A stretch of 50,243 bases of DNA from CAVIQK01 sp964613035. GTDB lineage: Bacteria > Bacillota > Clostridia > Christensenellales > DTU072. The translations under genes were made by a program, and so were the position numbers. Below are positions 33,968-43,351 of the stretch, piece after piece; positions within the stretch are counted from its first letter, which is position 1, and every line of letters begins with the position of its first letter. The notes under the pieces are model-generated. The model saw only the letters and a list, made by a program, of their open reading frames with translations. It searched no databases and was not told where the DNA came from. The DNA lies in contig CAZTFQ010000014.1 in assembly GCA_964613035.1 (NCBI GenBank), forward strand, positions 1 to 50,243. Reading direction: 5' to 3'.

Positions 33968-34698
33968 TTTCCGTACATCCTCCTCGCCTCTTCGCTCAGC
34001 TCTCCGTTCTCGTCTCTGACTATGAGGTCGGGAAGAAGTTTAAACCCTTCTCCTCCGTCCTTTCTTCCTTCCGCGATGAAGGTATCGGCGGTCCTGCCCG
34101 GCTTGGGGACGACCATTCTGAGAGTCTTGGGTTCTATGCCGTAACAGCGCATATAGAACAGCGCGTCCGCCAGTCTCTCCGTCTTACATATCATATAAAA
34201 GCGTCCGCCGAACTTAAGCGTACGAGCGGCGGTCTTGATCACCTCTTCCAGCGTAATAGCTATCTCGGAGCGCGCAATAGCCTTCTCGGAAACATCTCCG
34301 TCGACCTTTTTGAAATAAGGCGGATTGGTCACCACCACGTCGGCGCCGTTGCCCTTGAATAGCTCCGGAGCGAGTCTCATATCCATATTTTTTATTTCTA
34401 TTCTGTTTTCCAGACCGTTATAGACGACGCTTCTCCTCGCCATATCGGCAAGAGAGCTCTGTATTTCCACTCCGATTATACGCTCGGCGGGAGTTTTAGC
34501 GGCGATAAGTATGGCAATCACTCCCGAGCCCGTCCCCAAATCGACCACGGTCTCGTGCTTGTACGCTCTGACGGAATTAGCCAGAAGCACCGCGTCGCTA
34601 GTGAAAGTATATCCTCCCTTACGCTGTATGACGAACAACGACTTGCATTCCAGGTCGTCGAGACGTTCTCCATCTTTTACCGGTGATTTTTCGTGCAT
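33964..34698 (-). CDS. TrmN6/YfiC-like adenine-N6 methyltransferase
   Basis: A 244-residue class I methyltransferase of the tRNA1(Val) A37 N6-methyltransferase group. Motif I VVDLGTGSGVIAIL (about 52-65), acidic GVEIQ, and the adenine-methyltransferase motif NPPYFK (about 130-135). N-terminal GYTFTSDAVLLANSV is typical. Coupled to rsmI by a 4-base overlap, a frequent arrangement in Bacillota. The exact substrate is inferred. Confidence 0.85.
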   Translation of the reverse strand: MHEKSPVKDGERLDDLECKSLFVIQRKGGYTFTSDAVLLANSVRAYKHETVVDLGTGSGVIAILIAAKTPAERIIGVEIQSSLADMARRSVVYNGLENRIEIKNMDMRLAPELFKGNGADVVVTNPPYFKKVDGDVSEKAIARSEIAITLEEVIKTAARTLKFGGRFYMICKTERLADALFYMRCYGIEPKTLRMVVPKPGRTADTFIAEGRKDGGEGFKLLPDLIVRDENGELSEEARRMYGK

Positions 34699-34728
34699 TG
34701 TCTGTCCCTATCTCGTCATACTAATCGT

Positions 34729-34881
34729 ATGAAAAGTAAATTAAAATTAACCAAATCTTTAAGACACAGAGCGAAAGCTCTTCCGCTATATCCTCTGACT
34801 ACGACGGATCCTCTGGGCAGTTATACGGGCGTCCCCGTGATGCCTGACGAAGTCCCCACTCAAGACGCGGACGACTTATAA
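34729..34881 (+). CDS. 50-residue mini-protein, probably leaderless
   Basis: A 50-residue frame: basic N-terminus (MKSKLKLTKSLRHRAKAL) then a Pro/Gly/Asp-rich end containing DPLGSYTGVP and QDADDL. There is no ribosome binding site. A TACTAAT-type -10 lies 4 bases before the ATG, and TTGTCT further upstream may be the -35, so the message may start at the ATG. It is divergent from the methyltransferase gene and its stop overlaps the tsaD stop. Composition and the stop arrangement suggest a real, conserved small gene, but I cannot name it. An upstream in-frame ATG at 34693 is inside the methyltransferase gene and less likely. Confidence 0.5.
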   Translation: MKSKLKLTKSLRHRAKALPLYPLTTTDPLGSYTGVPVMPDEVPTQDADDL

Positions 34882-35922
34882 ATTGGGCTCCGCGTCCAAA
34901 TCGAGGTCTGCGGGCATCGCGCCTTCTTTTATCATAGAATACGCCTTGGCGGCAATCATTACGGCATTGTCGGTGCAGAAACGTTTTTTGGGCAGATATA
35001 AGGTTATGCCGTGCTCGTCGCACGCTTTCTCCAACTCATCTCTGAGATAACCGTTGGCACAGACTCCGCCGCCTGCCGACAAAACGCACACGTCCTCGTC
35101 GAGGCACGCTTTGATCGTGTTGTCGACCAGCATACCGACGGCGACCTTTTGGAAGCCTCTCGCGACGTCGTTTTTGTCGACGGTCTCTCCTCTCGCTTCA
35201 CGATTACGCACGTAATTGATAACTTGCGTTTTCAGTCCGGAATAAGAAAAATCATATCCGTCTTCCGACTTAAGCGGCTTGGTGAAGACTATATCGTCGC
35301 TTCCGCTCCGAGCGGCTTTTTCTATCTCCGGACCGCCGGGATATGACAGACCTATAACCCTCGCTACCTTGTCGAAAGCTTCTCCGACGGCATCGTCGCG
35401 CGTTCTGCCGAGCACGCGTTCTCCGTCCTCGTCGACTCTTGCTATCTCCGTATGACCGCCGCTGCACAGAAGGGATATGAAAGGCGCCGTGAGTTCTTTA
35501 TGGACTATCTTATTGGCTTCTATGTGACCTCTGACGTGATTGACCGCTATGAGAGGCTTGTTAAGAGAATAAGCCAATGCCTTGGCATACGTTACTCCGA
35601 CAAGAAGCGCCCCCAGAAGCCCCGCTCCGTAAGTCACGGCGACGACGTCGACGTCTTTTAAGGAAATATCCGCAGTGACAAGAGCCTCGTTGACTATATT
35701 GTCTATCGCCTCGGTGTGTTTTCTGGACGCTATCTCGGGCACTACTCCCCCGAAACGCTTATGAATATCTATCTGAGAAGATATGATATCCGCGACTATT
35801 TCGCCGTCTCTCGTTATCGCAACCGCCGTCTCGTCGCAACTGGATTCTATCGCAAGGATAGTCAACCCGTCTTTTTTTCTGACTCGGTCGAGAGCCTCGA
35901 CCGCTTTTTCGTAATAACTCAT
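34876..35922 (-). CDS. tsaD: tRNA threonylcarbamoyladenosine transferase TsaD
   Basis: A 348-residue ASKHA-fold enzyme that transfers threonylcarbamoyl from TC-AMP to A37 of ANN-decoding tRNAs, with TsaB and TsaE. Conserved: ILAIESSCDETAVAI (22-36), GGVVPEIASRKHTEAI, VNHVRGHIEAN (metal His), LLCSGGHTEI, and AAGGGVCANGYLRDELE. Length normal. It begins 1 base after prfB, so secA-prfB-tsaD are coupled. Stop codon overlaps the convergent mini-gene. Confidence 0.95.
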   Translation of the reverse strand: MSYYEKAVEALDRVRKKDGLTILAIESSCDETAVAITRDGEIVADIISSQIDIHKRFGGVVPEIASRKHTEAIDNIVNEALVTADISLKDVDVVAVTYGAGLLGALLVGVTYAKALAYSLNKPLIAVNHVRGHIEANKIVHKELTAPFISLLCSGGHTEIARVDEDGERVLGRTRDDAVGEAFDKVARVIGLSYPGGPEIEKAARSGSDDIVFTKPLKSEDGYDFSYSGLKTQVINYVRNREARGETVDKNDVARGFQKVAVGMLVDNTIKACLDEDVCVLSAGGGVCANGYLRDELEKACDEHGITLYLPKKRFCTDNAVMIAAKAYSMIKEGAMPADLDLDAEPNL

Positions 35923-35923
35923 A

Positions 35924-37021
35924 TCAGCTCATCTTGAGGTATTCTACGATGAATCCCTCTATATCTCCGTCCATAACGGCGTACACGTCGCCCACTTCAT
36001 ACCCCGTACGGTGATCTTTGACCATAGTATAAGGACAAAAAACATACGACCGTATCTGACTGCCCCATTCGATTTTCTTAATCGCGCCTTTTATCTCCGC
36101 GTCGCGCTCTTCGCGCTCTCTTTCCTGTAGCTCGATGAGCTTGGAAATAAGCATTTTCATAGCCATTTCTTTATTCTGAAGCTGACTACGCTCGTTCTGA
36201 CACTGGACGACGATATTGGTGGGAATATGCGTTATGCGAATGGCCGACGAAACTTTATTGACGTTTTGACCGCCCTTGCCGCCGCTTCTGTAGGTATCTA
36301 TACGGAGATCGTCGGGATTGATGACAACGCCGCCGTCGTCCTCTATTACAGGCATAACTTCTACGGACGCAAACGACGTATGACGTCTCTTGTTGGCATC
36401 GAATGGAGATATCCTGACCAGCCTGTGGACGCCTTTTTCCGCTTTGAGATACCCGTATACGTTTTCTCCGCTTATCTCCATCGTGACCGACTTGATTCCG
36501 GCGTCTTCCATCTCGAGAATATCGAGAACGGTGACCTTATACCCTTCTCTCTCTGCAAATCTCGTATACATTCTGTAGAGCATATCCGCCCAGTCCTGAG
36601 CTTCCGTGCCGCCCGCGCCCGCGTGTATGGTGAGTATGGCGTCGTTGCCGTCGTACCGACCTCTTAAAAGAGCCGCCACCGATAATTCCTCGATGGTCTT
36701 CTCCAGCTCCTTAAACCGAGTGCGAATTTCTTCTTCCTCTTCTTCTCCGCCCAGCTCTATCGCCATATCGACCAGCTCGCCCATGCCGTCCAGCTCGCTG
36801 TTAAGTAAGTCGATTTTACTCACCGTGCGGTTGAGTCCCGAGAGCTCCTTAGAGAGAGCGTTGGCGCGCTTAACGTCGTTCCAAAAACCGTCTTCTTTTT
36901 GGAGAAGCTCTATTTCGGCTATTCTGGCGCGTTTTTCGTCCACTTTGAGAGCGTCTTTAGATACTCTGACGGAATCTTTCAGCTCTTGTATTTTTACGTT
37001 GGTCTGATATTTGTCCAGCAT
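35924..37021 (-). CDS. prfB: peptide chain release factor 2 (no programmed frameshift)
   Basis: A 365-residue release factor that ends translation at UGA and UAA. It has the RF2 signature SPF in RISPFDANKRR and the catalytic GGQ in YRSGGKGGQNVNK. The full protein is encoded in one frame from MLDKYQTNVKIQEL; the usual early UGA with CUU frameshift site is absent, so the standard autoregulation is missing. Length matches full-length RF2. It lies 2 bases after secA and 1 before tsaD. Confidence 0.95.
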   Translation of the reverse strand: MLDKYQTNVKIQELKDSVRVSKDALKVDEKRARIAEIELLQKEDGFWNDVKRANALSKELSGLNRTVSKIDLLNSELDGMGELVDMAIELGGEEEEEEIRTRFKELEKTIEELSVAALLRGRYDGNDAILTIHAGAGGTEAQDWADMLYRMYTRFAEREGYKVTVLDILEMEDAGIKSVTMEISGENVYGYLKAEKGVHRLVRISPFDANKRRHTSFASVEVMPVIEDDGGVVINPDDLRIDTYRSGGKGGQNVNKVSSAIRITHIPTNIVVQCQNERSQLQNKEMAMKMLISKLIELQEREREERDAEIKGAIKKIEWGSQIRSYVFCPYTMVKDHRTGYEVGDVYAVMDGDIEGFIVEYLKMS

Positions 37022-37023
37022 AA

Positions 37024-39714
37024 TTATTTACCGCAACAGTTTTTGTATTTCTTGCCGCTGCCGCAGGGACAGGGAGAATTGGGGCCTATCTTACGACCGC
37101 TCTTGTCGGACGCTTTTAGAGAAGTGGCGGGACGACGGCTACGGCGTTCCATTTCTATTCTGTACGCGTCCAATATCTCTACGGCTTTTTCCACGTCCCA
37201 TCTGACTACGGTGTAGACCGTCATACGCTTGATTTCTTCAACCATCGCGTCGAACATATCCATACCCTCGCGTCTGTATTCCATAACGGGATCCAACTGA
37301 GCATAACTTCTTAAACCTATGCCCGAGCGCAACGCATCCATAGCGTCGATATGATCGACCCAGTTTTTGTCCACCGCGTTGAGAAGCATCCTTCTCTCGC
37401 TCTCCTTGACGTCTATGCCGTGCTCGGAAGCAAACTTGCACTTTGCGTCGTAGGCGGTCTTGATATCGTTAAGAAGCTTTTCTCTGAGCTCCTTTTTATC
37501 GTACTCGAGACAATCCTCCATCTTGACGGGGTTACTGCCGGGTACAAACAGACTGTCTTCCAGCGCACGATTGAACGCATTGAGAGCCTCTTCGCCGTCT
37601 TCCTCGTCCGAGAAGTCTCTGTATCCTTCGAAAATATCGTCCAAGATACTCTCGAAGAAACCTTCTATCTGCTCGTGCACGTCCACGCCGTCCAGGACTT
37701 CGTCGCGCTGAGAGTAGATGAGTTCTCTCTGCTTGTTCATAACGTCGTCGTAATTGAGAGTGTAACGACGGATGGAATAGTTTTGCTCTTCACATCTCTT
37801 CTGAGCGGATTCTATCTGCTTGGACAGCATCGGAACCTGAATGACGGTGTCGCCCTCTATCCCGAGAGTCTCGACGAGAGACTTCATTCTCTCGCCGCCG
37901 AATCTCTTGATAAGACTGTCGTCGAAAGAGAGATAGAAGCAGCTCGACCCGGGGTCGCCCTGACGACCCGATCTACCGCGTAGCTGATTGTCTATACGTC
38001 TGGACTCGTGACGCGTAACGCCTATGACGCGCAAGCCTCCGTTGGCTACGACTTCCTTTTTCTCCGCGTCCGTTACTACGGAAAACTCTTTTTTCAGTTC
38101 CTCGAATCGAGCTCTTGCCGCCAACAAGGTTTCGTCGGTCAAAGTGTTGTGTGCGGACGCCGTCTCGATGACGTCGGACTCGTAACCTTCTTCTGCCATC
38201 TTTTCCTTAGTAAGGGCTTCCGGGTTACCGCCGAGCAGGATATCGGTACCTCTTCCTGCCATATTGGTAGCGATCGTGACCGCGCCCAGCTTACCTGCCT
38301 GCGCTATGATATGAGCCTCGTCGGCGTTGTTTTTCGCATTGAGAACGTTATGCGGAATGCCGATTTTTTTGAGCCTGTTCGAGATGTATTCGGACACGTC
38401 GACGTCTACGGTACCCACCAGTATGGGCTGATTTTTGGCGTGAGTCGCCTTGATATCCTCTATGACCGCATTGTACTTTGCGTCCATATTGAAATATATC
38501 TTGTCTGCCTCGTCGGTACGTATCATCGCCTTGTTGGTCGGAATTTCTACGACGTCCAATTCATATATTCCCTTAAACTCCGCCTCCTCCGTCATTGCGG
38601 TACCGGTCATACCCGATATCTTATTGTAGAGACGGAACAGATTCTGGAAAGTAATCGTCGCCACGGTGCGGTTTTCGTTACGGACGACGACGCCTTCTTT
38701 AGCTTCTATCGACTGGTGCAGACCGTTCGAATAACGTCTGGACGCCATTATTCTGCCCGTAAACTCGTCTACGATGAGGACCTGTCCTTTATCTATAATA
38801 TAATCCTTGTCGCGCTGCATCAGCTTGTGCGCGCGTAGTCCCATCTGAATCTTTTGGTTAAGATCGCCGTTTTCGAGGTCGCCCAGGTTGTCGATGTTGA
38901 AGAAAGATTCCGCTTTTTCTATGCCGCTCTCGGACAAGGAAATCTGGTTTTCTTTGAGCTCTATTTCATAATCTTCTTCATCCAAACGTCTTATGAACGT
39001 AGAAACTTTTTTATAAAGCTCGGAGTTTTCGCTAGATTGACCGGAAATGATTAAAGGAGTACGCGCCTCGTCGATAAGTATGGAGTCTATTTCGTCGATT
39101 ATGACGTAATTGAGCCCTCGTAGAGTCTTGTCGCTCTTACTCCTGACCATATTGTCTCTGAGGTAATCGAAACCGAGCTCGTTGTTGGTACAGTAAGTTA
39201 TGTCGGCGGCATAGGCGGCTTTTTTCTCTTCCTTGCTCATCCCGCTGAGCGACACGCCAACGGTGAGTCCGAGGAAAGAAAACACTTTTCCCATCCAGTC
39301 CGCGTCGCGCTGTGCCAGATAATCGTTGACGGTGACTATGTGCACGCCCTTACCGGTAAGCGCGTTGAGATATGCGGGCAACGTCTCGACCAGAGTTTTA
39401 CCTTCGCCCGTCTTCATCTCGGCGATTCTGCCTTGATGCAGGACGATTCCGCCGATGAGCTGGACGTAGAAGTGTCTCATATTGAGCACTCTCGACGACG
39501 CTTCTCTCACTACCGCGTACGCTTCCGGCAACAGCGAGTCCAAACTCTCGCCCGAGGCTATCCTTTCTTTGAATTTGACAGTCTCTTCTTTTAGCTGATC
39601 GTCGGTCAACGCCTCGTATTTATCGGACAACGCCTCGATTTTATCCGCGATAACGGACAGTTTCTTAATCTGATGCGCCTTTTCTCTCTTGAAAATCAAA
39701 TTAAAAATTCCCAT
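37024..39714 (-). CDS. secA: protein translocase ATPase SecA
   Basis: An 896-residue motor that drives preproteins through SecYEG. Walker A region AEMKTGEGKTLVETLPAYL, DEIDSILIDEARTPLIISG (Walker B and DEAD-like motif), NMAGRGTDILLGG and HESRRIDNQLRGRSGRQGD. The C-terminal zinc tail is CPCGSGKKYKNCC, used for SecB or ribosome contact. Full length. It has a good promoter and starts the secA-prfB-tsaD operon. Confidence 0.98.
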   Translation of the reverse strand: MGIFNLIFKREKAHQIKKLSVIADKIEALSDKYEALTDDQLKEETVKFKERIASGESLDSLLPEAYAVVREASSRVLNMRHFYVQLIGGIVLHQGRIAEMKTGEGKTLVETLPAYLNALTGKGVHIVTVNDYLAQRDADWMGKVFSFLGLTVGVSLSGMSKEEKKAAYAADITYCTNNELGFDYLRDNMVRSKSDKTLRGLNYVIIDEIDSILIDEARTPLIISGQSSENSELYKKVSTFIRRLDEEDYEIELKENQISLSESGIEKAESFFNIDNLGDLENGDLNQKIQMGLRAHKLMQRDKDYIIDKGQVLIVDEFTGRIMASRRYSNGLHQSIEAKEGVVVRNENRTVATITFQNLFRLYNKISGMTGTAMTEEAEFKGIYELDVVEIPTNKAMIRTDEADKIYFNMDAKYNAVIEDIKATHAKNQPILVGTVDVDVSEYISNRLKKIGIPHNVLNAKNNADEAHIIAQAGKLGAVTIATNMAGRGTDILLGGNPEALTKEKMAEEGYESDVIETASAHNTLTDETLLAARARFEELKKEFSVVTDAEKKEVVANGGLRVIGVTRHESRRIDNQLRGRSGRQGDPGSSCFYLSFDDSLIKRFGGERMKSLVETLGIEGDTVIQVPMLSKQIESAQKRCEEQNYSIRRYTLNYDDVMNKQRELIYSQRDEVLDGVDVHEQIEGFFESILDDIFEGYRDFSDEEDGEEALNAFNRALEDSLFVPGSNPVKMEDCLEYDKKELREKLLNDIKTAYDAKCKFASEHGIDVKESERRMLLNAVDKNWVDHIDAMDALRSGIGLRSYAQLDPVMEYRREGMDMFDAMVEEIKRMTVYTVVRWDVEKAVEILDAYRIEMERRSRRPATSLKASDKSGRKIGPNSPCPCGSGKKYKNCCGK

Positions 39715-39756
39715 TTCGGCTCCTTGTTTGCAATACGCAAGATTGAATTAAATATT

Positions 39757-39785
39757 AGTATATCATAATAGGAAAAAATTGACAA
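39757..39785 (-). promoter_or_regulatory. sigma-A promoter of secA-prfB-tsaD
   Basis: Minus-strand TTGTCA (39780-39785), 17-base spacer, TATACT (39757-39762), 43 bases before the start codon. Confidence 0.75.
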
Positions 39786-39846
39786 TGATACTTAAGTGAA
39801 ATAATCTCGTCCTTAATGCGATTTCTCTGTCAAAATCCTCTCGATC

Positions 39847-39876
39847 TTGACAATCTGCCAATGAGAATGATATCAT
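39847..39876 (+). promoter_or_regulatory. promoter of the AT-rich exported-protein gene
   Basis: TTGACA (39847-39852), 18-base spacer, TATCAT (39871-39876). It is flanked by a 9-bp inverted repeat, AATCCTCTC (39834-39842) and GAGAGGATT (39884-39892); the right arm contains the ribosome binding site. Confidence 0.65.
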
Positions 39877-39900
39877 AAATTTATAGAGAGGATTAAGTAT

Positions 39901-40767
39901 ATGACCGAACACGGCTCTAAAAGAAAAAGACTTATCGTTGCTATCGGTATAACTCTGTCGCTCTTAATAACGATAGCCGTTTTTTCGATATTATTCGCTC
40001 CTCGCGACCTGACTGCGATTATTCCCGACTTAGACGCTATAGAAAAAGAACAAGTACGAGATTTTGAAATAATCGTAAGAGAGCCCGACAATTCGGATCA
40101 TTCATCCTATTTTTATATTGCAGACGAAGCGCGGATAGAAGAATATATCGATATCTTAAACAAAATCAAGGTTAAAAGGTTCTTTTCCACCACATCACGG
40201 CAATATCAACAACATGAAATAAAAATCAATCTAATTGACGGCTCAAAGAAAACTCTCCGACTCAACGGAACCTTTGTAATGGGTACACAATATAGAATAA
40301 TCAACGAGTGGTTAATATATCTGTTTAATAATAGTGACACGGATATCGATTTTGACGGAAAAGGAACGCATTCTTATATAGACGAACAATTCTATTCCGA
40401 CGTCGATGGCATTACCTTATTAACCGACAAAATTTCTTTCGACCGATATTTGGACACCTTAATCGATAAAAACGTTAACAGTCCCGTGACCAAAGCATAT
40501 TATCGTGAAGTCTATACGGATGAATATTTTGAATCTAAAAGTATAATCATAGTCAATTATAAAATTAACAGCAGAGAAACGAGCATCGGAATAGACAGTC
40601 TGAAAAGCGACGGGAATACCCTCGATATCGTCATCAATCTGGAGACTGCCTCCGAAAACTCTCATTCCGCCAAGATATATAAGCTCTTCATGATAGAAGT
40701 CAACGCTTCCGATATAATATCCTTCTCCGATTATCGCATAGTAGTAAGAGATTTCTCTCAATTGTAA
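39901..40767 (+). CDS. hypothetical membrane-anchored protein
   Basis: A 288-residue protein with one N-terminal hydrophobic segment (about 9-32) after a basic start (SKRKR), so anchored in the membrane with residues 35-288 outside. The rest is beta-rich and acidic, with no Cys motif or catalytic signature I recognise. Promoter and GAGAGGATT before the ATG support it. AT-rich relative to the secA operon. It is followed after 139 bases by the cysteine-peptidase-like gene. Confidence 0.7.
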   Translation: MTEHGSKRKRLIVAIGITLSLLITIAVFSILFAPRDLTAIIPDLDAIEKEQVRDFEIIVREPDNSDHSSYFYIADEARIEEYIDILNKIKVKRFFSTTSRQYQQHEIKINLIDGSKKTLRLNGTFVMGTQYRIINEWLIYLFNNSDTDIDFDGKGTHSYIDEQFYSDVDGITLLTDKISFDRYLDTLIDKNVNSPVTKAYYREVYTDEYFESKSIIIVNYKINSRETSIGIDSLKSDGNTLDIVINLETASENSHSAKIYKLFMIEVNASDIISFSDYRIVVRDFSQL

Positions 40768-40906
40768 ATTTTTTATTATTTTCGATTTCACCAAACGCGC
40801 TGTAATATTGCTAGACTTTATATACCCTATTGTATTTTATGGATATATCTGTTATATTTTTATTTAGACATTATTGAATTAAATAAATTTTAAAAGGAGC
40901 GTTGCA

Positions 40907-42052
40907 ATGAACACAATAATAAGAAAAAAACTTTTAATGATTGCTACAATTTTAATGATTATGATTGTTATTATATCATTTTTACCAATGCAATCACAAC
41001 TCGTATTTGCAGATTCAAATGAAGATACGAACAATACTGTCAATAAAACAGAAAATGTTTCTGATTTTATCAAAGATTGGCAAACCGTATCTGGCGAAAC
41101 TATCTTAACAGATTTTGCAAACAATCAATTTAAGTTATATGAATTATCTCCAACAGGATATGCAATTTACAGTTTAAAAGATACCGCAAGCATATTCATT
41201 GAGGGTTCTTATTCATATTCTTCTCCTTATACTCAGTATAGTAATGATAAAAAGTATTATATAGGTCCCGGAGAGTATTATGTAGAAACAGAATACGGCA
41301 TAGAAAACATTTTAACCAAAGAAATCAAAAATGATATACCAAATTCTTCATATACTATTGCCCCTATATACTATCAGGAGCAATCAAAAACTAGAGCTTC
41401 ATTTCCGAGCACCCCAGATTCAAATAAGACACATATCGACTCAAACGGCTTCACAGTTATAAATAATGATGATTATTTTAGAGAATTAACCAAATTTCCA
41501 GATAATACTGTTGGCACTTGTGGCTTGGTTGGAATTTGTATATTATTAGGATATTTTGATACATTCGTTGATTCTAATTTTATAACAGATGCAAGTTTCA
41601 AAAATGGGAATGGAACGACACAGACTATGCATGATTATTTATTTAATAATTGTATGCACACAGTTTTGGGATTAGGAAGTGATGATGAGGGATATCCCAT
41701 GGCTGGATATGAACTAAGAGAAACGATGAAAGACTATTTAAATAATAAGTGTTCATCTTCTTTAAGAAATCGTATTACTCACGAATATGGTTCATTATTT
41801 TATACGCATGCAAATCCTAAAAAACACATTAATGGAGGATATCCTACATTGCTGAGTTTAACTGCATATAATCAATCTTCTTTAAGTCGTAATTCCGATA
41901 AAGATAAATATCACGTTGTAGCAGCATACGGATATGACGGAAATGACAGATTTTTAGTACATATGGGGTGGTGGCCCGGATATACTGATTTCACAGAAAT
42001 AGTAATATCGAATGCAACTATACACAGCTATTACACTCTTAATTATACTTAA
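40907..42052 (+). CDS. secreted cysteine-peptidase-like protein
   Basis: A 381-residue exported protein. Residues 1-35 are a signal peptide (cleavage after VFA). Residues 80-130 resemble a streptopain-like propeptide (TGYAIYSL...EGSYSYSSPY). The putative papain-fold domain has the nucleophile C205 in TVGTCGLVGI and the catalytic H336 in KYHVVAAYGYDG, with VHMGWW after it. This fits a C10/C39-like cysteine peptidase, but without database support the exact family is open. The gene is very AT-rich compared with its neighbours, so recent acquisition is likely. AAAGGAG lies 8 bases before the ATG. Confidence 0.65.
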   Translation: MNTIIRKKLLMIATILMIMIVIISFLPMQSQLVFADSNEDTNNTVNKTENVSDFIKDWQTVSGETILTDFANNQFKLYELSPTGYAIYSLKDTASIFIEGSYSYSSPYTQYSNDKKYYIGPGEYYVETEYGIENILTKEIKNDIPNSSYTIAPIYYQEQSKTRASFPSTPDSNKTHIDSNGFTVINNDDYFRELTKFPDNTVGTCGLVGICILLGYFDTFVDSNFITDASFKNGNGTTQTMHDYLFNNCMHTVLGLGSDDEGYPMAGYELRETMKDYLNNKCSSSLRNRITHEYGSLFYTHANPKKHINGGYPTLLSLTAYNQSSLSRNSDKDKYHVVAAYGYDGNDRFLVHMGWWPGYTDFTEIVISNATIHSYYTLNYT

Positions 42053-42114
42053 TAATTTTATTGTTTTAATCTATTAAAGTTCCTTCTTCGTACGATTAAA
42101 ACACCTATTACAAT

Positions 42115-42140
42115 ATGGCTACGGCAATCGCCGTAGCCAT
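42115..42140. terminator. hairpin after the cysteine-peptidase-like gene
   Basis: Perfect 11-bp stem (42115-42125 with 42130-42140), 4-base loop, no T-run. It may be an mRNA end processed from either side or a weak terminator. Confidence 0.5.
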
Positions 42141-42182
42141 GTAAATTAAATTCACTCAATCTTAAAAGTATTCCTCGACGAG

Positions 42183-42803
42183 TTAAATCGTATCGGGGAA
42201 TTTTTTTACTTTTTTTCTGAGTTTAAAAGTCGTCGGCGGGAAAATGAGTCGTAGAAATGCGACCAGGTCGTCGAAAGTGGCGCCTTCTACGGCGTCTCGC
42301 TCTATATAATACACCACACCCGTCACGGGGTATATATACAGTACGTCCTTTTTTAGGGCGATTTTATTGATACGCGTTACGAGGAATTCCTCCTCGTACA
42401 GCTTGTCGCAACCTTTCCTATAAGATTCCGCGACCAGCTTTTCGCCGTTAAAAATCAGCTTTTGATAGGCTATTTCTCTTACCTCGTATTCCATTTTGTA
42501 TCCGGAGCGCGTAGTAAGATACGTGATGAGTACGGTGAAGGCAATCAGCACTACGACCACGCCCACGAAAACCAGCGGCAAAAAGTTGACGAAGACGCAC
42601 GCATACGTTATGGCAAAAGCAAGGAAAAGTGCAAAAATGACGCCTTCCCGGATCCCGAGATAGGCTTTTAGGTAGTACATACTGGCTTTAACGTACTTTT
42701 TTCTGTCTAAATATTCCGTCGCGACGAAAGTCTTGTCGAGCTCTTTTGCGGACTCTTCCGTGCGGGAAATTTCGTAGTCTTCTTTATCTAATATTTCCAT
42801 CAA
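42183..42803 (-). CDS. hypothetical two-span membrane protein, YcxB-like C-terminus
   Basis: A 206-residue protein with two hydrophobic segments (about 54-72 and 74-95) and a C-terminal 70-residue part resembling YcxB-like domains (TRINKIALKKDVLYIYPVTGVVYYIERDAV). Function unknown. Its start overlaps the upstream gene by 4 bases, so it is coupled to it. Second Met (codon 2) is an equally possible start. Confidence 0.65.
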   Translation of the reverse strand: MMEILDKEDYEISRTEESAKELDKTFVATEYLDRKKYVKASMYYLKAYLGIREGVIFALFLAFAITYACVFVNFLPLVFVGVVVVLIAFTVLITYLTTRSGYKMEYEVREIAYQKLIFNGEKLVAESYRKGCDKLYEEEFLVTRINKIALKKDVLYIYPVTGVVYYIERDAVEGATFDDLVAFLRLIFPPTTFKLRKKVKKFPDTI

Positions 42804-43300
42804 TATTTACTCTTGGGGTCGGCGTTGAGCTTGGCTATGGACAGCACTATCATGACGAGCACGACGAGGTTGCCGCCCTCGTTGATTCTCACTTTAATCT
42901 GGTCGGGGTTTTCGCGATCGGGGATAACGTTCATCACGCAACGTGAGTTGTAATAGATATCGAAGTTGAAGTTCTCGTAACTGCCCGCCATTGCGTACTC
43001 GCCGTCGGCTGCCGCGCGAAACTCCGCGTACTTTTTCTCGTCGGACGCCAGCTGTCTTGCCGCTATCTCGTAATCGACGCAGACGCGACTTCTTCTCACG
43101 ACGACGGTACCCGACTCGGCGACGGTAACGGACGCCGTATAAGGCTCGAAGACAATCTGCGCCACCTGCTCGGAGTCCTTGTTGTAGACGAAATATCCGT
43201 GTTTCACTTTGGATACCTTAAAGACCGGCTGACCGATAGCCGACTTGATTATGGCGTCGTCCACCATGGAATGAATGTTTTTGTTAAGAACGAATATCAT
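42800..43300 (-). CDS. hypothetical protein, possibly LURP-one/tubby-like
   Basis: A 166-residue beta-rich protein; the pattern GQPVFKVSKVKHGYFVYNKDSEQVAQI and the final hydrophobic helix (LVVLVMIVLSIAKL) resemble LURP-one-related folds. Weak similarity only. Coupled to the downstream membrane protein by a 4-base overlap. AGAGAT precedes the ATG. Confidence 0.6.
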   Translation of the reverse strand: MIFVLNKNIHSMVDDAIIKSAIGQPVFKVSKVKHGYFVYNKDSEQVAQIVFEPYTASVTVAESGTVVVRRSRVCVDYEIAARQLASDEKKYAEFRAAADGEYAMAGSYENFNFDIYYNSRCVMNVIPDRENPDQIKVRINEGGNLVVLVMIVLSIAKLNADPKSKY

Positions 43301-43351
43301 CTCTTCACCTTAATCAATCGTTTTCTATTATTATAACATGCCTCGTAACTC

